A stretch of 44,997 bases of DNA. It comes from Planctomycetia bacterium (GTDB lineage: Bacteria; Planctomycetota; Phycisphaerae; Phycisphaerales; SM1A02). Of the stretch, positions 32,996 to 41,720 are shown in pieces (position 1 is the first letter of the stretch; every line of letters starts with the position of its first letter). Where the stretch lies: contig SXUI01000023.1 in the NCBI GenBank assembly GCA_005790605.1, positions 1 to 44,997 of the forward strand, given 5' to 3'. The notes under the pieces are model-generated. The model saw only the letters and a program-made list of their open reading frames with translations, was not told the origin of the DNA and did no database searches. Position numbers and translations under genes: made by a program.

Positions 32996-33625
32996 ATGCG
33001 AGCGAAGCACTTGAGAGCTTTCGTTAGATGGGGCATTGCCTGCGCAGTTGTTTCGAGTGGAATCTTGGTTTCATGTACCGCGCCTCCGACCTCGGCACCT
33101 CCGCTTGAGAGTGGATATCGACCGGTGTATGACCCAGAGACGCTCATGGGAATCACGCACGCCGATGGTCGAACGCCGGAAGGCTGGGTGACCGACGGGA
33201 GCGCACTACGGCATGCTGGGGGCGCACCGATTGCGGCACCATTGGGTTCTGGTGATTTTGAACTCACCTGTCAATGGAAGTCGAGTGGAACCTCCGCACC
33301 CAATATCGATGTCCTTGTGAGTGCGGATTTGCACGCGAAAGAAGCAGCAGAGGCATCGAATCGGATTCTGAACTACGCCGAACAGTTACCCCGTGCGCCG
33401 CAGCCGCTTGCCGCGGGTTCTTGGAATGAAGTTCGAATTCGCGTGGTTGGAGGAGATGTCTCCATGTGGCTCAATGGAGTGGAGCATCCAACCACGACGA
33501 AACTCTCGCCCGGCGATCGACACTTGCGACTTGAAGGCGGACCGGATCCGGTGTGGTTTCAACGCGTTTTGATTCGCGAAGTTGCGGGCGATGATGGAAC
33601 GCCGCCGTCACCGAACGCAGGGTGA
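32996..33625 (+). CDS. DUF1080/3-keto-disaccharide hydrolase-like lipoprotein
   Basis: Protein of 209 residues. An N-terminal signal ends ILVSC, a good lipobox, so it is probably outer- or inner-membrane tethered. The rest is a beta-sandwich resembling DUF1080 (3-keto-disaccharide hydrolase, concanavalin-like): GDFELTCQWKSSG, GSWNEVRIRVVGGDVSMWLNGVE, LEGGPDPVWFQRVLIREV. Many planctomycete proteins share this fold, and the enzymatic role is proven for few. Followed by a perfect hairpin. Confidence 0.82.
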   Translation: MRAKHLRAFVRWGIACAVVSSGILVSCTAPPTSAPPLESGYRPVYDPETLMGITHADGRTPEGWVTDGSALRHAGGAPIAAPLGSGDFELTCQWKSSGTSAPNIDVLVSADLHAKEAAEASNRILNYAEQLPRAPQPLAAGSWNEVRIRVVGGDVSMWLNGVEHPTTTKLSPGDRHLRLEGGPDPVWFQRVLIREVAGDDGTPPSPNAG

Positions 33626-33631
33626 ATGACA

Positions 33632-33659
33632 ACAGGCGAACACGGGTGTGTTCGCCTGT
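33632..33659. terminator. Bidirectional terminator hairpin
   Basis: A perfect 12-bp inverted repeat (33632-33643 with 33648-33659) with loop GGGT lies 7 bp after the DUF1080-like gene and upstream of the convergent coiled-coil gene end. As with the hairpin at 5648-5682, there is no T tract. The following bases to 33829 show no gene. Confidence 0.7.
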
Positions 33660-33829
33660 CATCTGGATCGGCCCTCAATCACGGTCTCTGCCTCAAAGTC
33701 ACAGAATGGACCCGGCGTTTGGCTCTCCTCCGCGCGCCGTTGCGTGGTGGTCCCTGCGAATCTTCTCTCCTGAAGTTCTTACGGAATCTCCGGCCGAAGG
33801 CGGATGCGCAACTGCGCATGCTTGTGCGA

Positions 33830-34147
33830 TCACTCCCACTGATCGCGTGATTCTGGTCGCTCGTCGTCGCCGCGCTGGCGCTTCTCATGTTCGCGCGCGC
33901 TTGCTTCGAGCATGCGGCGAAGGTACGCGTTCTCGCGACGGGTCGCCTCGAGATCAAACACGAGGTATTTCACCGAAAGTCGCAGGTAGTCGAGCGCTTC
34001 TTGAAGTTCACCAACGGACTGCTGCACTTGTGCCCGGCGCACAGCGGTGGCGTCGTTGGGTTCAGTTGTCGTTCGCTCTGCAGCCGGGAGGTCTCGGATG
34101 CGATCGAGGATCTGGTTCATCTTCTCTTGGAATGTCATTTCGTCCAT
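33830..34147 (-). CDS. Small coiled-coil protein, unknown
   Basis: Protein of 105 residues from the ATG at 34147, which has AGGAG eight bases upstream (34156-34160); an upstream GTG at 34156 is less likely. Two thirds of it is charged helix (ELQEALDYLRLSVKYLVFDL; ENAYLRRMLEASAREHEKR), predicting a coiled coil and oligomerisation. It ends in a short disordered acidic tail. No family name is recognised, though similar small proteins occur in planctomycetes. Same strand as the DUF3553 gene 184 bp upstream. Confidence 0.75.
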   Translation of the reverse strand: MDEMTFQEKMNQILDRIRDLPAAERTTTEPNDATAVRRAQVQQSVGELQEALDYLRLSVKYLVFDLEATRRENAYLRRMLEASAREHEKRQRGDDERPESRDQWE

Positions 34148-34331
34148 GGTCTTCACTCCTGATCTTCGGTTGTGCTGGCGTTGACCGCATCATGCGGACA
34201 GGAGAACAAGTACCCCCGAATTGAGGCGAGAAAAGCGCTTGCCAAGGAGTTTGCGTCGCGAGGGGCACTTCGAGGTGGATCTGTGCGGGCGTTGTCAACT
34301 AACCCGCCACACCCAGCATTGGAAGCGGGTT

Positions 34332-34937
34332 CTAGGTCCGAATCGCACCCACGCGCACCAGCATCTTCTTCGCCGCCGGACTTGCTTGTGCGAGGATCGA
34401 GTCGATCTGAATGCCGTTCTTGCGCGCTTCGCTTAAGAGTTTCGGAAGGTGTGCGTCGCGATCCATCGCGAAGAGCTTGAAGTGTCCTTCGAGATCCGTT
34501 CGCGTAAACCGCGAGAGCGGATCATCGAGCCCACTCTGCGCAACGGCCCAGTCCATCAAGCTTGAGCCATTGGCGGAGAAGCGATAGAGGCCAAGGAGAT
34601 ACTGCAGCCTCTTTTCAAGTGGAATGAACGGATCGGTCGCCTCCGGTGGAAGTTCCGCCATCGCGGCTTCTGGCTTCTTTGTGGAAATCGCTCCAAGCCA
34701 TCCGCCATCAGCTGCATGATGCCGCGCAGCAAAGGTGTGTTCCGCAGCAGCTGCGCCTCCCATGATTTCAAGATCCGCCGCGCTTCTCAAAAGTGTCTTG
34801 AGACCCGCGTTCGGAAAGCGAATCCAGATGCGCTGATCGACGGTGCCGCTTCGCGTGAGCGTCTCGACGTGCGTGACGCTGCCTACGCCCCATTCAGGGC
34901 GCTGGCGATGGCGGATTTGCATGCCTTGACTGATCAT
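34332..34937 (-). CDS. DUF3553 domain protein
   Basis: Protein of 201 residues when started at the ATG at 34937 (MISQGMQIRHRQ); another ATG at 34922 is possible. The N-terminal ~55 residues match DUF3553: RPEWGVGSVTHVE, then QRIWIRFPNAGLKTLL. This small beta-barrel module is found at the ends of some helicases and in small proteins, and may bind nucleic acid or protein. The C-terminal part is helical (RFTRTDLEGHFKLFAMDRDAHLPKLL) without a known family. The 215-bp gap to the divergent YmdB gene holds no clear promoter. Confidence 0.75.
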   Translation of the reverse strand: MISQGMQIRHRQRPEWGVGSVTHVETLTRSGTVDQRIWIRFPNAGLKTLLRSAADLEIMGGAAAAEHTFAARHHAADGGWLGAISTKKPEAAMAELPPEATDPFIPLEKRLQYLLGLYRFSANGSSLMDWAVAQSGLDDPLSRFTRTDLEGHFKLFAMDRDAHLPKLLSEARKNGIQIDSILAQASPAAKKMLVRVGAIRT

Positions 34938-35152
34938 GGCCGACGCTGCGGCGGATGCGGTGGTGAGACTGTGCGATACACCAAATGGCGACATAGAATT
35001 GAATGGAAGAATCGTGTCGACTCTCGAAAGAGAGTTCCCGGAAGTTTCTTACGCTTCGATGCTTCGCGCTCGCGCGCCGAAGCAATCACCTGTTGCGAAC
35101 CCTCACCATCGATCATGCATGGGAGGATGGTTCTGTTGCTAGTGTACAGACT

Positions 35153-35995
35153 ATGTCCACCGGTCGCATTGTTTTTCTCGGAGATATCAACGGCGCGCCG
35201 GGGCGGATGGTCTTGGAACAGCAACTGCCTGCGATTCGCGAGAGATTTGGCGCATTTCGCCTCATTGCCAATGCCGAGAACGCGCGCAATGGATCTGGGC
35301 TGACGCCCGACCTCTACGAGACCTTTCGTCGGTTTGGGATTGACGCCATGACCCTCGGCGACCATGTCTATCGAGATGCGCGCATCGTTTCTTCGCTTGA
35401 GGATCCGCTCAAGCCGATCGCGAGACCCGCAAATCTCTCCGCCCGAGCGCAGGGGAAGCGGTTGATCCGTATTCCCGCGAGCGTCGAGTTCCCGCGTGAC
35501 CTCTTCGTGTTTACGCTGCTCGGTCGCGTGCACATGCCGAGCCTGCTCGCGAACGATCCCTTCGCTTGCGCGGACGAACTGCTGCAGTCATTGCCAGAGC
35601 GCAATCCGATTGTGCTTGTGGAAGCGCACATGGAAGCGACGAGCGAGAAGGGGGCGATCGCGCGTTACCTCGATGGCCGAGTTGCGGCGGTGCTTGGGAC
35701 GCACACGCATGTGGCAACGGCTGATGCTCGCGTGCTTCGCGGCGGCACTGCGTTTATGACGGATGTCGGTATGACAGGGCCTCACGACAGCGTCATCGGC
35801 CGCAACCCCGAACAGGTGCTTCGGCACTTCACGAGTGGCATGCATATCCCGTTTGAAATGGGAAGCGGCGGGGAAGCGGTGCAGGGTGCCGTGGTGGAAG
35901 TCAGTCTTGAAACTGGTCGTGCCATCAGTATCGAGCGCATCGATTTTCCGGCTGATTACACGCGTGCTCCGTTTCGAGCGATGCACGCGCGCTAG
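35153..35995 (+). CDS. ymdB: YmdB-family metallophosphoesterase (2',3'-cNMP phosphodiesterase type)
   Basis: Protein of 280 residues from the ATG at 35153, close to the ~264 residues of Bacillus YmdB. The TIGR00282 motifs are in order: IVFLGDINGAPGR, LIANAENARNGSGLT, MTLGDHVYRD, VLVEAHMEATSEK, VLGTHTHVATADARVLRGGTAFMTDVGMTGP. These Asp, Glu, Asn and His residues bind two metal ions. The enzyme hydrolyses 2',3'-cyclic nucleotides, and in Bacillus it affects biofilm and mRNA decay. The frame extends upstream to 35003, but no homology is seen there. Confidence 0.9.
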   Translation: MSTGRIVFLGDINGAPGRMVLEQQLPAIRERFGAFRLIANAENARNGSGLTPDLYETFRRFGIDAMTLGDHVYRDARIVSSLEDPLKPIARPANLSARAQGKRLIRIPASVEFPRDLFVFTLLGRVHMPSLLANDPFACADELLQSLPERNPIVLVEAHMEATSEKGAIARYLDGRVAAVLGTHTHVATADARVLRGGTAFMTDVGMTGPHDSVIGRNPEQVLRHFTSGMHIPFEMGSGGEAVQGAVVEVSLETGRAISIERIDFPADYTRAPFRAMHAR

Positions 35996-36003
35996 GTCTT
36001 TCT

Positions 36004-39000
36004 TCAAGCGCGTCCGTACCCGCCACCGCCTGGCGTTTCGACGGTGAACACATCGCCTGCAGTGAGGTTGAGCGCGTGCACGCCGCCTCGGAGTTCTCTT
36101 GTGACACCGTCTTGCGAAGTGTGGAGTTCGCGACCGCTCGCGGCATGATCGCCGCCGTCGCGCCCGGCGGGTGCTTGCGTTCGCATCGAACCAAAGAAGC
36201 TCAGTTCTGCTGGCGCGAGGAACTCGTAACTACGCACGAACCCATTGCCGCCTCGATGCAGTCCGGCACCTCCAGAGTTCGGCCGAATTGCATGCCGTCG
36301 AATGAGCACGCTCGCGCGCCGCTCGAGCACATCGATGTCGGTCAGCCGAGTGTTGGACATATGGACATGCACCGCATCGGCGCCATCGGCCTCTGGTCCG
36401 GCACCAGCGCCGCCGCCGAGCGTTTCGTAGACGCTGAACTCAGCATTGCCAAACAGCACATTGTTCATCGTGGTTTGACTGTCGGCGCTCAGGTCGAGCG
36501 CTTCGATCATCGCGGCGACCACATGCTGACTCGTCTCGACATTCCCAGCGACCACTGGGGGGCACTCAGAGGGGTTGGCGGTGAACGGTGGGTTGAGCAG
36601 CCCTTCCGGAACAAACAACTCGATTGCTTCCATCAGTCCCTCGTTCATGGGAACTGGCTTGTTGAGGAAAAGCCGAAGCGTGTAGAGCACGGCCGCGCGG
36701 GTCACGCACAGTGGGGCGTTGAAGTTTCCTCGGTGCACGCCGCCGGAGCCGGTGAAGTCGATTCGGAGACGACCGTCAGGGAGTTTGCCGATCGCGACTC
36801 GAATTGGAGTTCCATCATCAAGATGCCGCTCGACCCGCCGCGGGTTTTCGAACGATGGGATGTCGGCGTTCTCGAGGGCTCGACGGAGCCGTTCCGTACT
36901 GGAGGTGAGCTCAATGGCGGCTTCAAGCGTGAAGAAGTCTTGTCCTACTTCCTCGGCAATCTCGGCGATGCGCGCGACTCCGTGCGCAATGGCCGCGAAT
37001 TGCGCGCTTAGGTCGGCGAGGTTCTCATCGGGCGCGCGAGAAGGGTACGGCGCAGCAGTGAGCCGCTTCCGCACTGCCGCTTCGTCAAAGATGCCGCGTG
37101 AAATCGCCTTGAATGGCTCGAACACAACGCCCTCTTGCGCGAGGTTCATCGCATCAGGTGGAAAGGAACCCGGCCGCGTGCCGCCGAGTTCTGCATGGTG
37201 CGCGCGTACGGCAACGAATGCGATGCGACTGCCGTCGACGAAAACTGGCGCGATCGTTGTCAGATCGGGCAGATGGGATCCACCAAACGCTGGGTGATTC
37301 GTGATCGCGACATCTCCCTCACGGAGTGCGAGTGACTCCATCACGGCACGGACGCACACTCCAAGTGCGCCAAGATGCACCGGCAAGTGCGGAGCGTTCT
37401 GCACGAGCGTGCCGCCGCTCTCAAGCACCGCGCAAGAAAAATCGAGGCGGTCGCGAATGTTTGGACTGAGCGCTGTGCGCTCGAGCAACTCACCCATACT
37501 GAGCGCGATCGCCTCAAGGCGCGCGGTGAAGAGTTCGCGAGTGGCATCACTCTGGCGCAAGACGGCGGACACCGAACGATGCGCGACGAGATCGCCACTC
37601 TCATGCACGATGGCGGTCCAGTCTTTGTCTAAGACGACTGTGTCGCCTTGACTGACGATGAGCATTGGCCCATCTAGTGAATCGCCAACTCGTAGCGACT
37701 CTCGGTCTACACGCGATGCATCGCGCCATTCCCCTTGCGAGACGAAGCGCGTGGGCGTGGATGGTGTGCTCTGGGAAGTTGGCTCGTGCGCGGCCTCGTG
37801 TACCCACGCATCGTCAAGTGCGACGCGCACGCTCACGCTTTCCACCTCAAGCCCACGCGGCGGCGCTTCGTATCCGTAGCGGGCTTTGAAGGCGCGAAGG
37901 AACTCCAGCCCCATCGCAACCACGGACGCATGCATGACTGGAAGCGAGCTCTCCTGTCCTTGAAGGCGAATGAAGACCGTCGCGCGCTCTGCGCTGCAGG
38001 TGCGCGCCACACGGGTTCCCCTCAGCAGAGCCGCCTCGGCTGTGGCTGTGGCACGCGCGACGCCGTTGTCAATGCGCGCTGCATGCGCGGCGTCGAGTGG
38101 GCAAAGCAGTGGAACCGTTGCGAACTGCGCAGACGATGCTTGTGCGACGCCGAGCGCGCACAGATAACCGGCGTCCTTTGGAAAAATGATGTGAGAAATG
38201 CGAAGCCGATCGGCGATCGCGCACGCATGTTGTCCGCCGGCGCCACCGAATGCGATGAGCGTATGGGTGGCTGGATCGTGCGCGTCGCGGACAGCGAGTC
38301 GCTCCATCGCATGCGCCATTCGTGCGTCAGCGATGTCGAGAAAGGCGCACAGCGGTCCGTCGAAGTTCGAGCTCCAGGCACCGGTGGGGCCAAGTGCGTC
38401 CACCGCGCGTGCGCTCGCTTCCGCATTGAGCGCAATACTCCCAACTTGTTGAGGGAGTCGGCCGAGAAGGAGGTTCACATCAGTGAGCGTGAGCGGACCA
38501 CCGCGATCGATCGCGGCCGGACCTGGGAATGCGCCGGCGCTTTGAGGTCCCACGCACCTCGCGCCATCGATGACAGAGCAGATGGATCCACCACCGGCGG
38601 CGACCGTATCGATCGCCAAGGACGGCGCAGCGACACACGCGCCTCCGACGCGACATTCTTCCCTTCGTGCGACACGGTCGCCTTCGATGCGCACAACATC
38701 CGTGCTCGTTCCTCCCATATCAAACCCGATCGCACGGGTGAGGCGATGCCGCTTTGCGACGGCGAGCATTGCGTTCGCTCCGCCCGCTGGACCAGAGAGC
38801 AGCGTGTCTCGCGCGAGAAAACTTCCTGCCGGTTGCAACACGCCTGCGCTTGTAAAGATGTGCACACCGGCTTGGTCGATGCCTTGGGCGGCACGATCGA
38901 CAAACGCGCGAAGCACCGGTTCGATGGAAGCGTGCACCACGGCGGTTTGGGTTCGGGTGAGGAGCCTGCCGTGGCGAGCCAAGTCACTCGCCGCGAACGC

Positions 39001-39819
39001 GCGGAATCCAGCATCGCGCAGCCACGCGCACACGACTTGTTCGCGATCATGTTCGAGTGCGTGTGCAAGACTCACGACGATCGTGTGTGCGCCCTGCGCA
39101 CGAAGCGCATCCGCGGCGGACAAGACTTGCTCCTTCGTCGCGCGAAGCATTCGCGGAGAAAACCCGAGCTGCGCGCTGCGCTGCGCGATGCTTCGCTCGG
39201 GAATTGATTGCACGAGGTGCGTAAGCGTGTCGCGAGGCCGCGGCACACGGGCGAAGAGATCGTCTCGCGTCTGATCTGCGATCGCCAGGAGTCCGTCGAG
39301 TCCATCCGAAACGATCACTCCCACGGGTGCGCCCTTGCGTTCGAGAAGAGCGTTCGTCCCGCGCGTGGTCGAGAGCCTGAGTTCCATCGCTGGGAGCGGC
39401 AGGCCGCGCGGAGTTGCAGTGAGCATGCGCACGCCGAGCGCCGGTGCGTCAAGTGCGAGTCCAGTTGGCCACTCGACGCGAAGCGCGCACGGCGGAACGA
39501 GGGTTGTGCCGGGGACTCGCGAAAGCGTGATGCTGTTCGCTTCGTGGCATACGATTTCACCAAGACACTCCTGCGCGAACAGGACTCTCGCTCCCGTGAA
39601 AAATCCATCATGAATGGGCACGCCGTATCGCGTGGTGATCTCGATGCGGGCGCCTTTGTGTCCGACACATTGCACGGCAAGTGAGCCGTCCGACGGGATT
39701 TTCAACCGCAACATCTGCGCGGATGGAGTCCAAGCGACGAAGTCGGTGAAGGTGCCGCCCGTATCGAGCGCGATGCGCCACGGTTCTGGGAGAGAGGAGT
39801 GGAGTCCTGCTTGAGCCAC
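36004..39819 (-). CDS. Fused hydantoinase/5-oxoprolinase (HyuA-HyuB)
   Basis: Protein of 1271 residues, the length of full 5-oxoprolinases. The N-terminal ATP-binding half (HyuA, about 10-690) has [44 protein letters not shown] and [11 protein letters not shown]. The C-terminal half (HyuB, about 750-1270) has [40 protein letters not shown] and [11 protein letters not shown], ending with ETPGGGGYG. It uses ATP to open 5-oxoproline (giving glutamate) or a related cyclic amide such as hydantoin; the exact substrate is not determinable. Divergent from the thioredoxin-like gene (19 bp), and its end faces ymdB 8 bp away. Confidence 0.93.
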   Translation of the reverse strand: MAQAGLHSSLPEPWRIALDTGGTFTDFVAWTPSAQMLRLKIPSDGSLAVQCVGHKGARIEITTRYGVPIHDGFFTGARVLFAQECLGEIVCHEANSITLSRVPGTTLVPPCALRVEWPTGLALDAPALGVRMLTATPRGLPLPAMELRLSTTRGTNALLERKGAPVGVIVSDGLDGLLAIADQTRDDLFARVPRPRDTLTHLVQSIPERSIAQRSAQLGFSPRMLRATKEQVLSAADALRAQGAHTIVVSLAHALEHDREQVVCAWLRDAGFRAFAASDLARHGRLLTRTQTAVVHASIEPVLRAFVDRAAQGIDQAGVHIFTSAGVLQPAGSFLARDTLLSGPAGGANAMLAVAKRHRLTRAIGFDMGGTSTDVVRIEGDRVARREECRVGGACVAAPSLAIDTVAAGGGSICSVIDGARCVGPQSAGAFPGPAAIDRGGPLTLTDVNLLLGRLPQQVGSIALNAEASARAVDALGPTGAWSSNFDGPLCAFLDIADARMAHAMERLAVRDAHDPATHTLIAFGGAGGQHACAIADRLRISHIIFPKDAGYLCALGVAQASSAQFATVPLLCPLDAAHAARIDNGVARATATAEAALLRGTRVARTCSAERATVFIRLQGQESSLPVMHASVVAMGLEFLRAFKARYGYEAPPRGLEVESVSVRVALDDAWVHEAAHEPTSQSTPSTPTRFVSQGEWRDASRVDRESLRVGDSLDGPMLIVSQGDTVVLDKDWTAIVHESGDLVAHRSVSAVLRQSDATRELFTARLEAIALSMGELLERTALSPNIRDRLDFSCAVLESGGTLVQNAPHLPVHLGALGVCVRAVMESLALREGDVAITNHPAFGGSHLPDLTTIAPVFVDGSRIAFVAVRAHHAELGGTRPGSFPPDAMNLAQEGVVFEPFKAISRGIFDEAAVRKRLTAAPYPSRAPDENLADLSAQFAAIAHGVARIAEIAEEVGQDFFTLEAAIELTSSTERLRRALENADIPSFENPRRVERHLDDGTPIRVAIGKLPDGRLRIDFTGSGGVHRGNFNAPLCVTRAAVLYTLRLFLNKPVPMNEGLMEAIELFVPEGLLNPPFTANPSECPPVVAGNVETSQHVVAAMIEALDLSADSQTTMNNVLFGNAEFSVYETLGGGAGAGPEADGADAVHVHMSNTRLTDIDVLERRASVLIRRHAIRPNSGGAGLHRGGNGFVRSYEFLAPAELSFFGSMRTQAPAGRDGGDHAASGRELHTSQDGVTRELRGGVHALNLTAGDVFTVETPGGGGYGRA

Positions 39820-39838
39820 GGTCGACTATTCTGCACGG

Positions 39839-40453
39839 ATGCTTGCTTCTCGTGTTGCCAAGTTGTGTGCTCTTCTCCTGTGTGCTGTCGCGATCGGCGG
39901 GTTCATAGGTTGCGGGAGTGGGAGTGGAAGCGGCACACCAAGTGCGCCCGCTTCGCCTACGGCTTCAGTCGCTCCCGTCACGCCGCCTATCGCGGCTCAG
40001 CCAGAAGTCGCAATCCCCGTCGCGCCGCCAGTGAAGTCGGCCGGTGAAATGCACCAGGTCACCTTGAAGGACCTCGATGGCAAGGATGTTGCGCTTGCGC
40101 AGTACGCGGGTCGACCCATGATCATTGAGATTTGGGCGACTTGGTGCGGGCCGTGCATCAAGAACCGGGCATCGTTTCATGCGGCGAAGAAGGATGTGCC
40201 GGAGCGAGTTGTGTTGCTGGCGGCGAGCGCCGACACGACGAGCGATCTTGTCAAGAATTTCTTGAAGACGCACGACTCAACCGGGCGCGAGTTGATGGCC
40301 ACGCCCTCGCTCTACGCCGCGATCAAGGGACATGATCCGGGCAACACGATCCCCAAGACCGTGTATGTGGATAGCAAAGGGCATGTGATCGATGTTGCGC
40401 AGGGGATTCAGAGCGTGACTTGGATCAAAGCGATGTCGAAAAACCTGCGATGA
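39839..40453 (+). CDS. TlpA/thioredoxin-like lipoprotein
   Basis: Protein of 204 residues. The signal sequence ends GFIGC25, a lipobox, followed by a Gly/Ser/Pro-rich linker to about 65. The thioredoxin fold then has the active site EIWATWCGPCIKN (C103, C106) and cis-Pro region NTIPKTVYVDSKGHV. It should act as a periplasmic thiol reductase or disulfide carrier, as TlpA/ResA do in cytochrome c assembly. Its stop overlaps the Kdo transferase start by 4 bp. Confidence 0.9.
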   Translation: MLASRVAKLCALLLCAVAIGGFIGCGSGSGSGTPSAPASPTASVAPVTPPIAAQPEVAIPVAPPVKSAGEMHQVTLKDLDGKDVALAQYAGRPMIIEIWATWCGPCIKNRASFHAAKKDVPERVVLLAASADTTSDLVKNFLKTHDSTGRELMATPSLYAAIKGHDPGNTIPKTVYVDSKGHVIDVAQGIQSVTWIKAMSKNLR

Positions 40454-41715
40454 GTGCCGTGTGGTCCATGCTTGGCGCTTGGTTCGTCGATCTCTGCTAT
40501 CTCGTGGCAGCGTTGCTGTTCTCGCCTGTGTGGCTGACGCGCATGATGCGCACGGGAAAGATTCACACGGACTGGCGGGCGCGCTTTGGATTCGGCGCAA
40601 CGCTTGCTCTGCCGCGAGGCAAACGGGTGTTGCTCTACGCGGTCAGCGTCGGCGAAGTGAATGCGGTGCGTGGACTCGTCGCCCAACTTGCAGCGGGTGC
40701 GGAGCCGATGGAGATCGTCATTGCTGCCCAAACGGACACAGGGTTTCGTCGAGCGAGCGAGCTCTATGGAAGCGCGCACACGGTGGTTCGGTGGCCGTTT
40801 GACTTTTCGTGCTCGATGCGACGGTTCTACACCCGCATTCAAGCGCACGCGCTCGTGCTGGTCGAACTTGAGCTCTGGCCCAACGCGACCTCGATCGCGC
40901 AATCTCGCGGGATGCCAATCGTCGTCGTGAATGGCCGACTCTCAGAGAGGTCCTTTCGCCGGTATTCGATCGCCCGACGCCTTGTGACTCGGATGTTTGC
41001 TCGCGCAACGCGGGTCTTGCCGCAGACCGAAGCATACGCGGAGCGCTTCGAATCGCTCGGCGTTGAACGATCGCGCATCACCGTGACTGGCACGATGAAA
41101 TGGGATTCCATCGCGATTGAGGATACGGTCGCTGGCAGTGACGCGCTCGCTCTCGCGATGGGCATTGATCGAACTCGCCCACTCATTGTCGCTGGCAGCA
41201 CCGAGCCTGGCGAGGAGCTCCTGCTCCGGGATGCGCTCCCAAGCGGTGCGCAGCTCTTGATCGCGCCACGCAAGCCAGAGTGGTTTGACGGCGTAGCGCG
41301 AAATCTCTCGCCATGCGTTCGTCGGTCACAACCGAACGCGAGCAAAGAAAAGAGCGCATGCTTCGTGCTCGACACGATTGGCGAGCTTCGCATGGCGTAC
41401 TCACTCGCGGATGTCGTCGTCGTTGGTCGTTCTTTCGGCGTGTTGCATGGAAGCGATCCCATCGAACCGATCGGACTTGGGAAGGCGACGGTCATCGGGC
41501 CGCGCTGTGGCGACTTTCAGGAGTCCATGGATGCACTGCGCGCAGGGAACGGAATCGCGCAGGTCACTCGTGAGGAACTTGCAGGCGTGCTTGCGCGTTT
41601 GGTCGCTGAGTCTGACGAGCGGTCGGCGCTCGCCGCCCGCGGTCGAGCGGTCATTCGCCAACGACAAGGCGCAACCAAGGTGACCGCAGACTTGATTCGC
41701 AGCGTGCTACGCTAA
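40450..41715 (+). CDS. waaA: 3-deoxy-D-manno-octulosonic acid transferase (Kdo transferase)
   Basis: Protein of 421 residues from the ATG overlapping the previous stop (ATGA); E. coli WaaA has 425. It adds Kdo to lipid A precursor from CMP-Kdo at the cytoplasmic face of the inner membrane. One N-terminal membrane helix (about 8-27), then VLLYAVSVGEVNAVRGL, TDTGFRRA, FDFSCSMRRFY, ELELWPN, VNGRLSERSFRRY, TGTMKWD, VAGSTEPGEE and SFGVLHGSDPIEPIGLGKATVIGP are the family's motif series. Implies an LPS-type outer membrane. Confidence 0.95.
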   Translation: MSAVWSMLGAWFVDLCYLVAALLFSPVWLTRMMRTGKIHTDWRARFGFGATLALPRGKRVLLYAVSVGEVNAVRGLVAQLAAGAEPMEIVIAAQTDTGFRRASELYGSAHTVVRWPFDFSCSMRRFYTRIQAHALVLVELELWPNATSIAQSRGMPIVVVNGRLSERSFRRYSIARRLVTRMFARATRVLPQTEAYAERFESLGVERSRITVTGTMKWDSIAIEDTVAGSDALALAMGIDRTRPLIVAGSTEPGEELLLRDALPSGAQLLIAPRKPEWFDGVARNLSPCVRRSQPNASKEKSACFVLDTIGELRMAYSLADVVVVGRSFGVLHGSDPIEPIGLGKATVIGPRCGDFQESMDALRAGNGIAQVTREELAGVLARLVAESDERSALAARGRAVIRQRQGATKVTADLIRSVLR

Positions 41716-41720
41716 CGAGT

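Noticed and set aside
34936-35142. 68-codon plus-strand ORF in the gap before ymdB
   Set aside because: No ribosome binding site, no hydrophobic or domain pattern; probably non-coding leader.
37735-39207. 490-codon open frame on the plus strand
   Set aside because: Antisense of the fused hydantoinase/oxoprolinase gene; composition is that of a GC-rich shadow frame.
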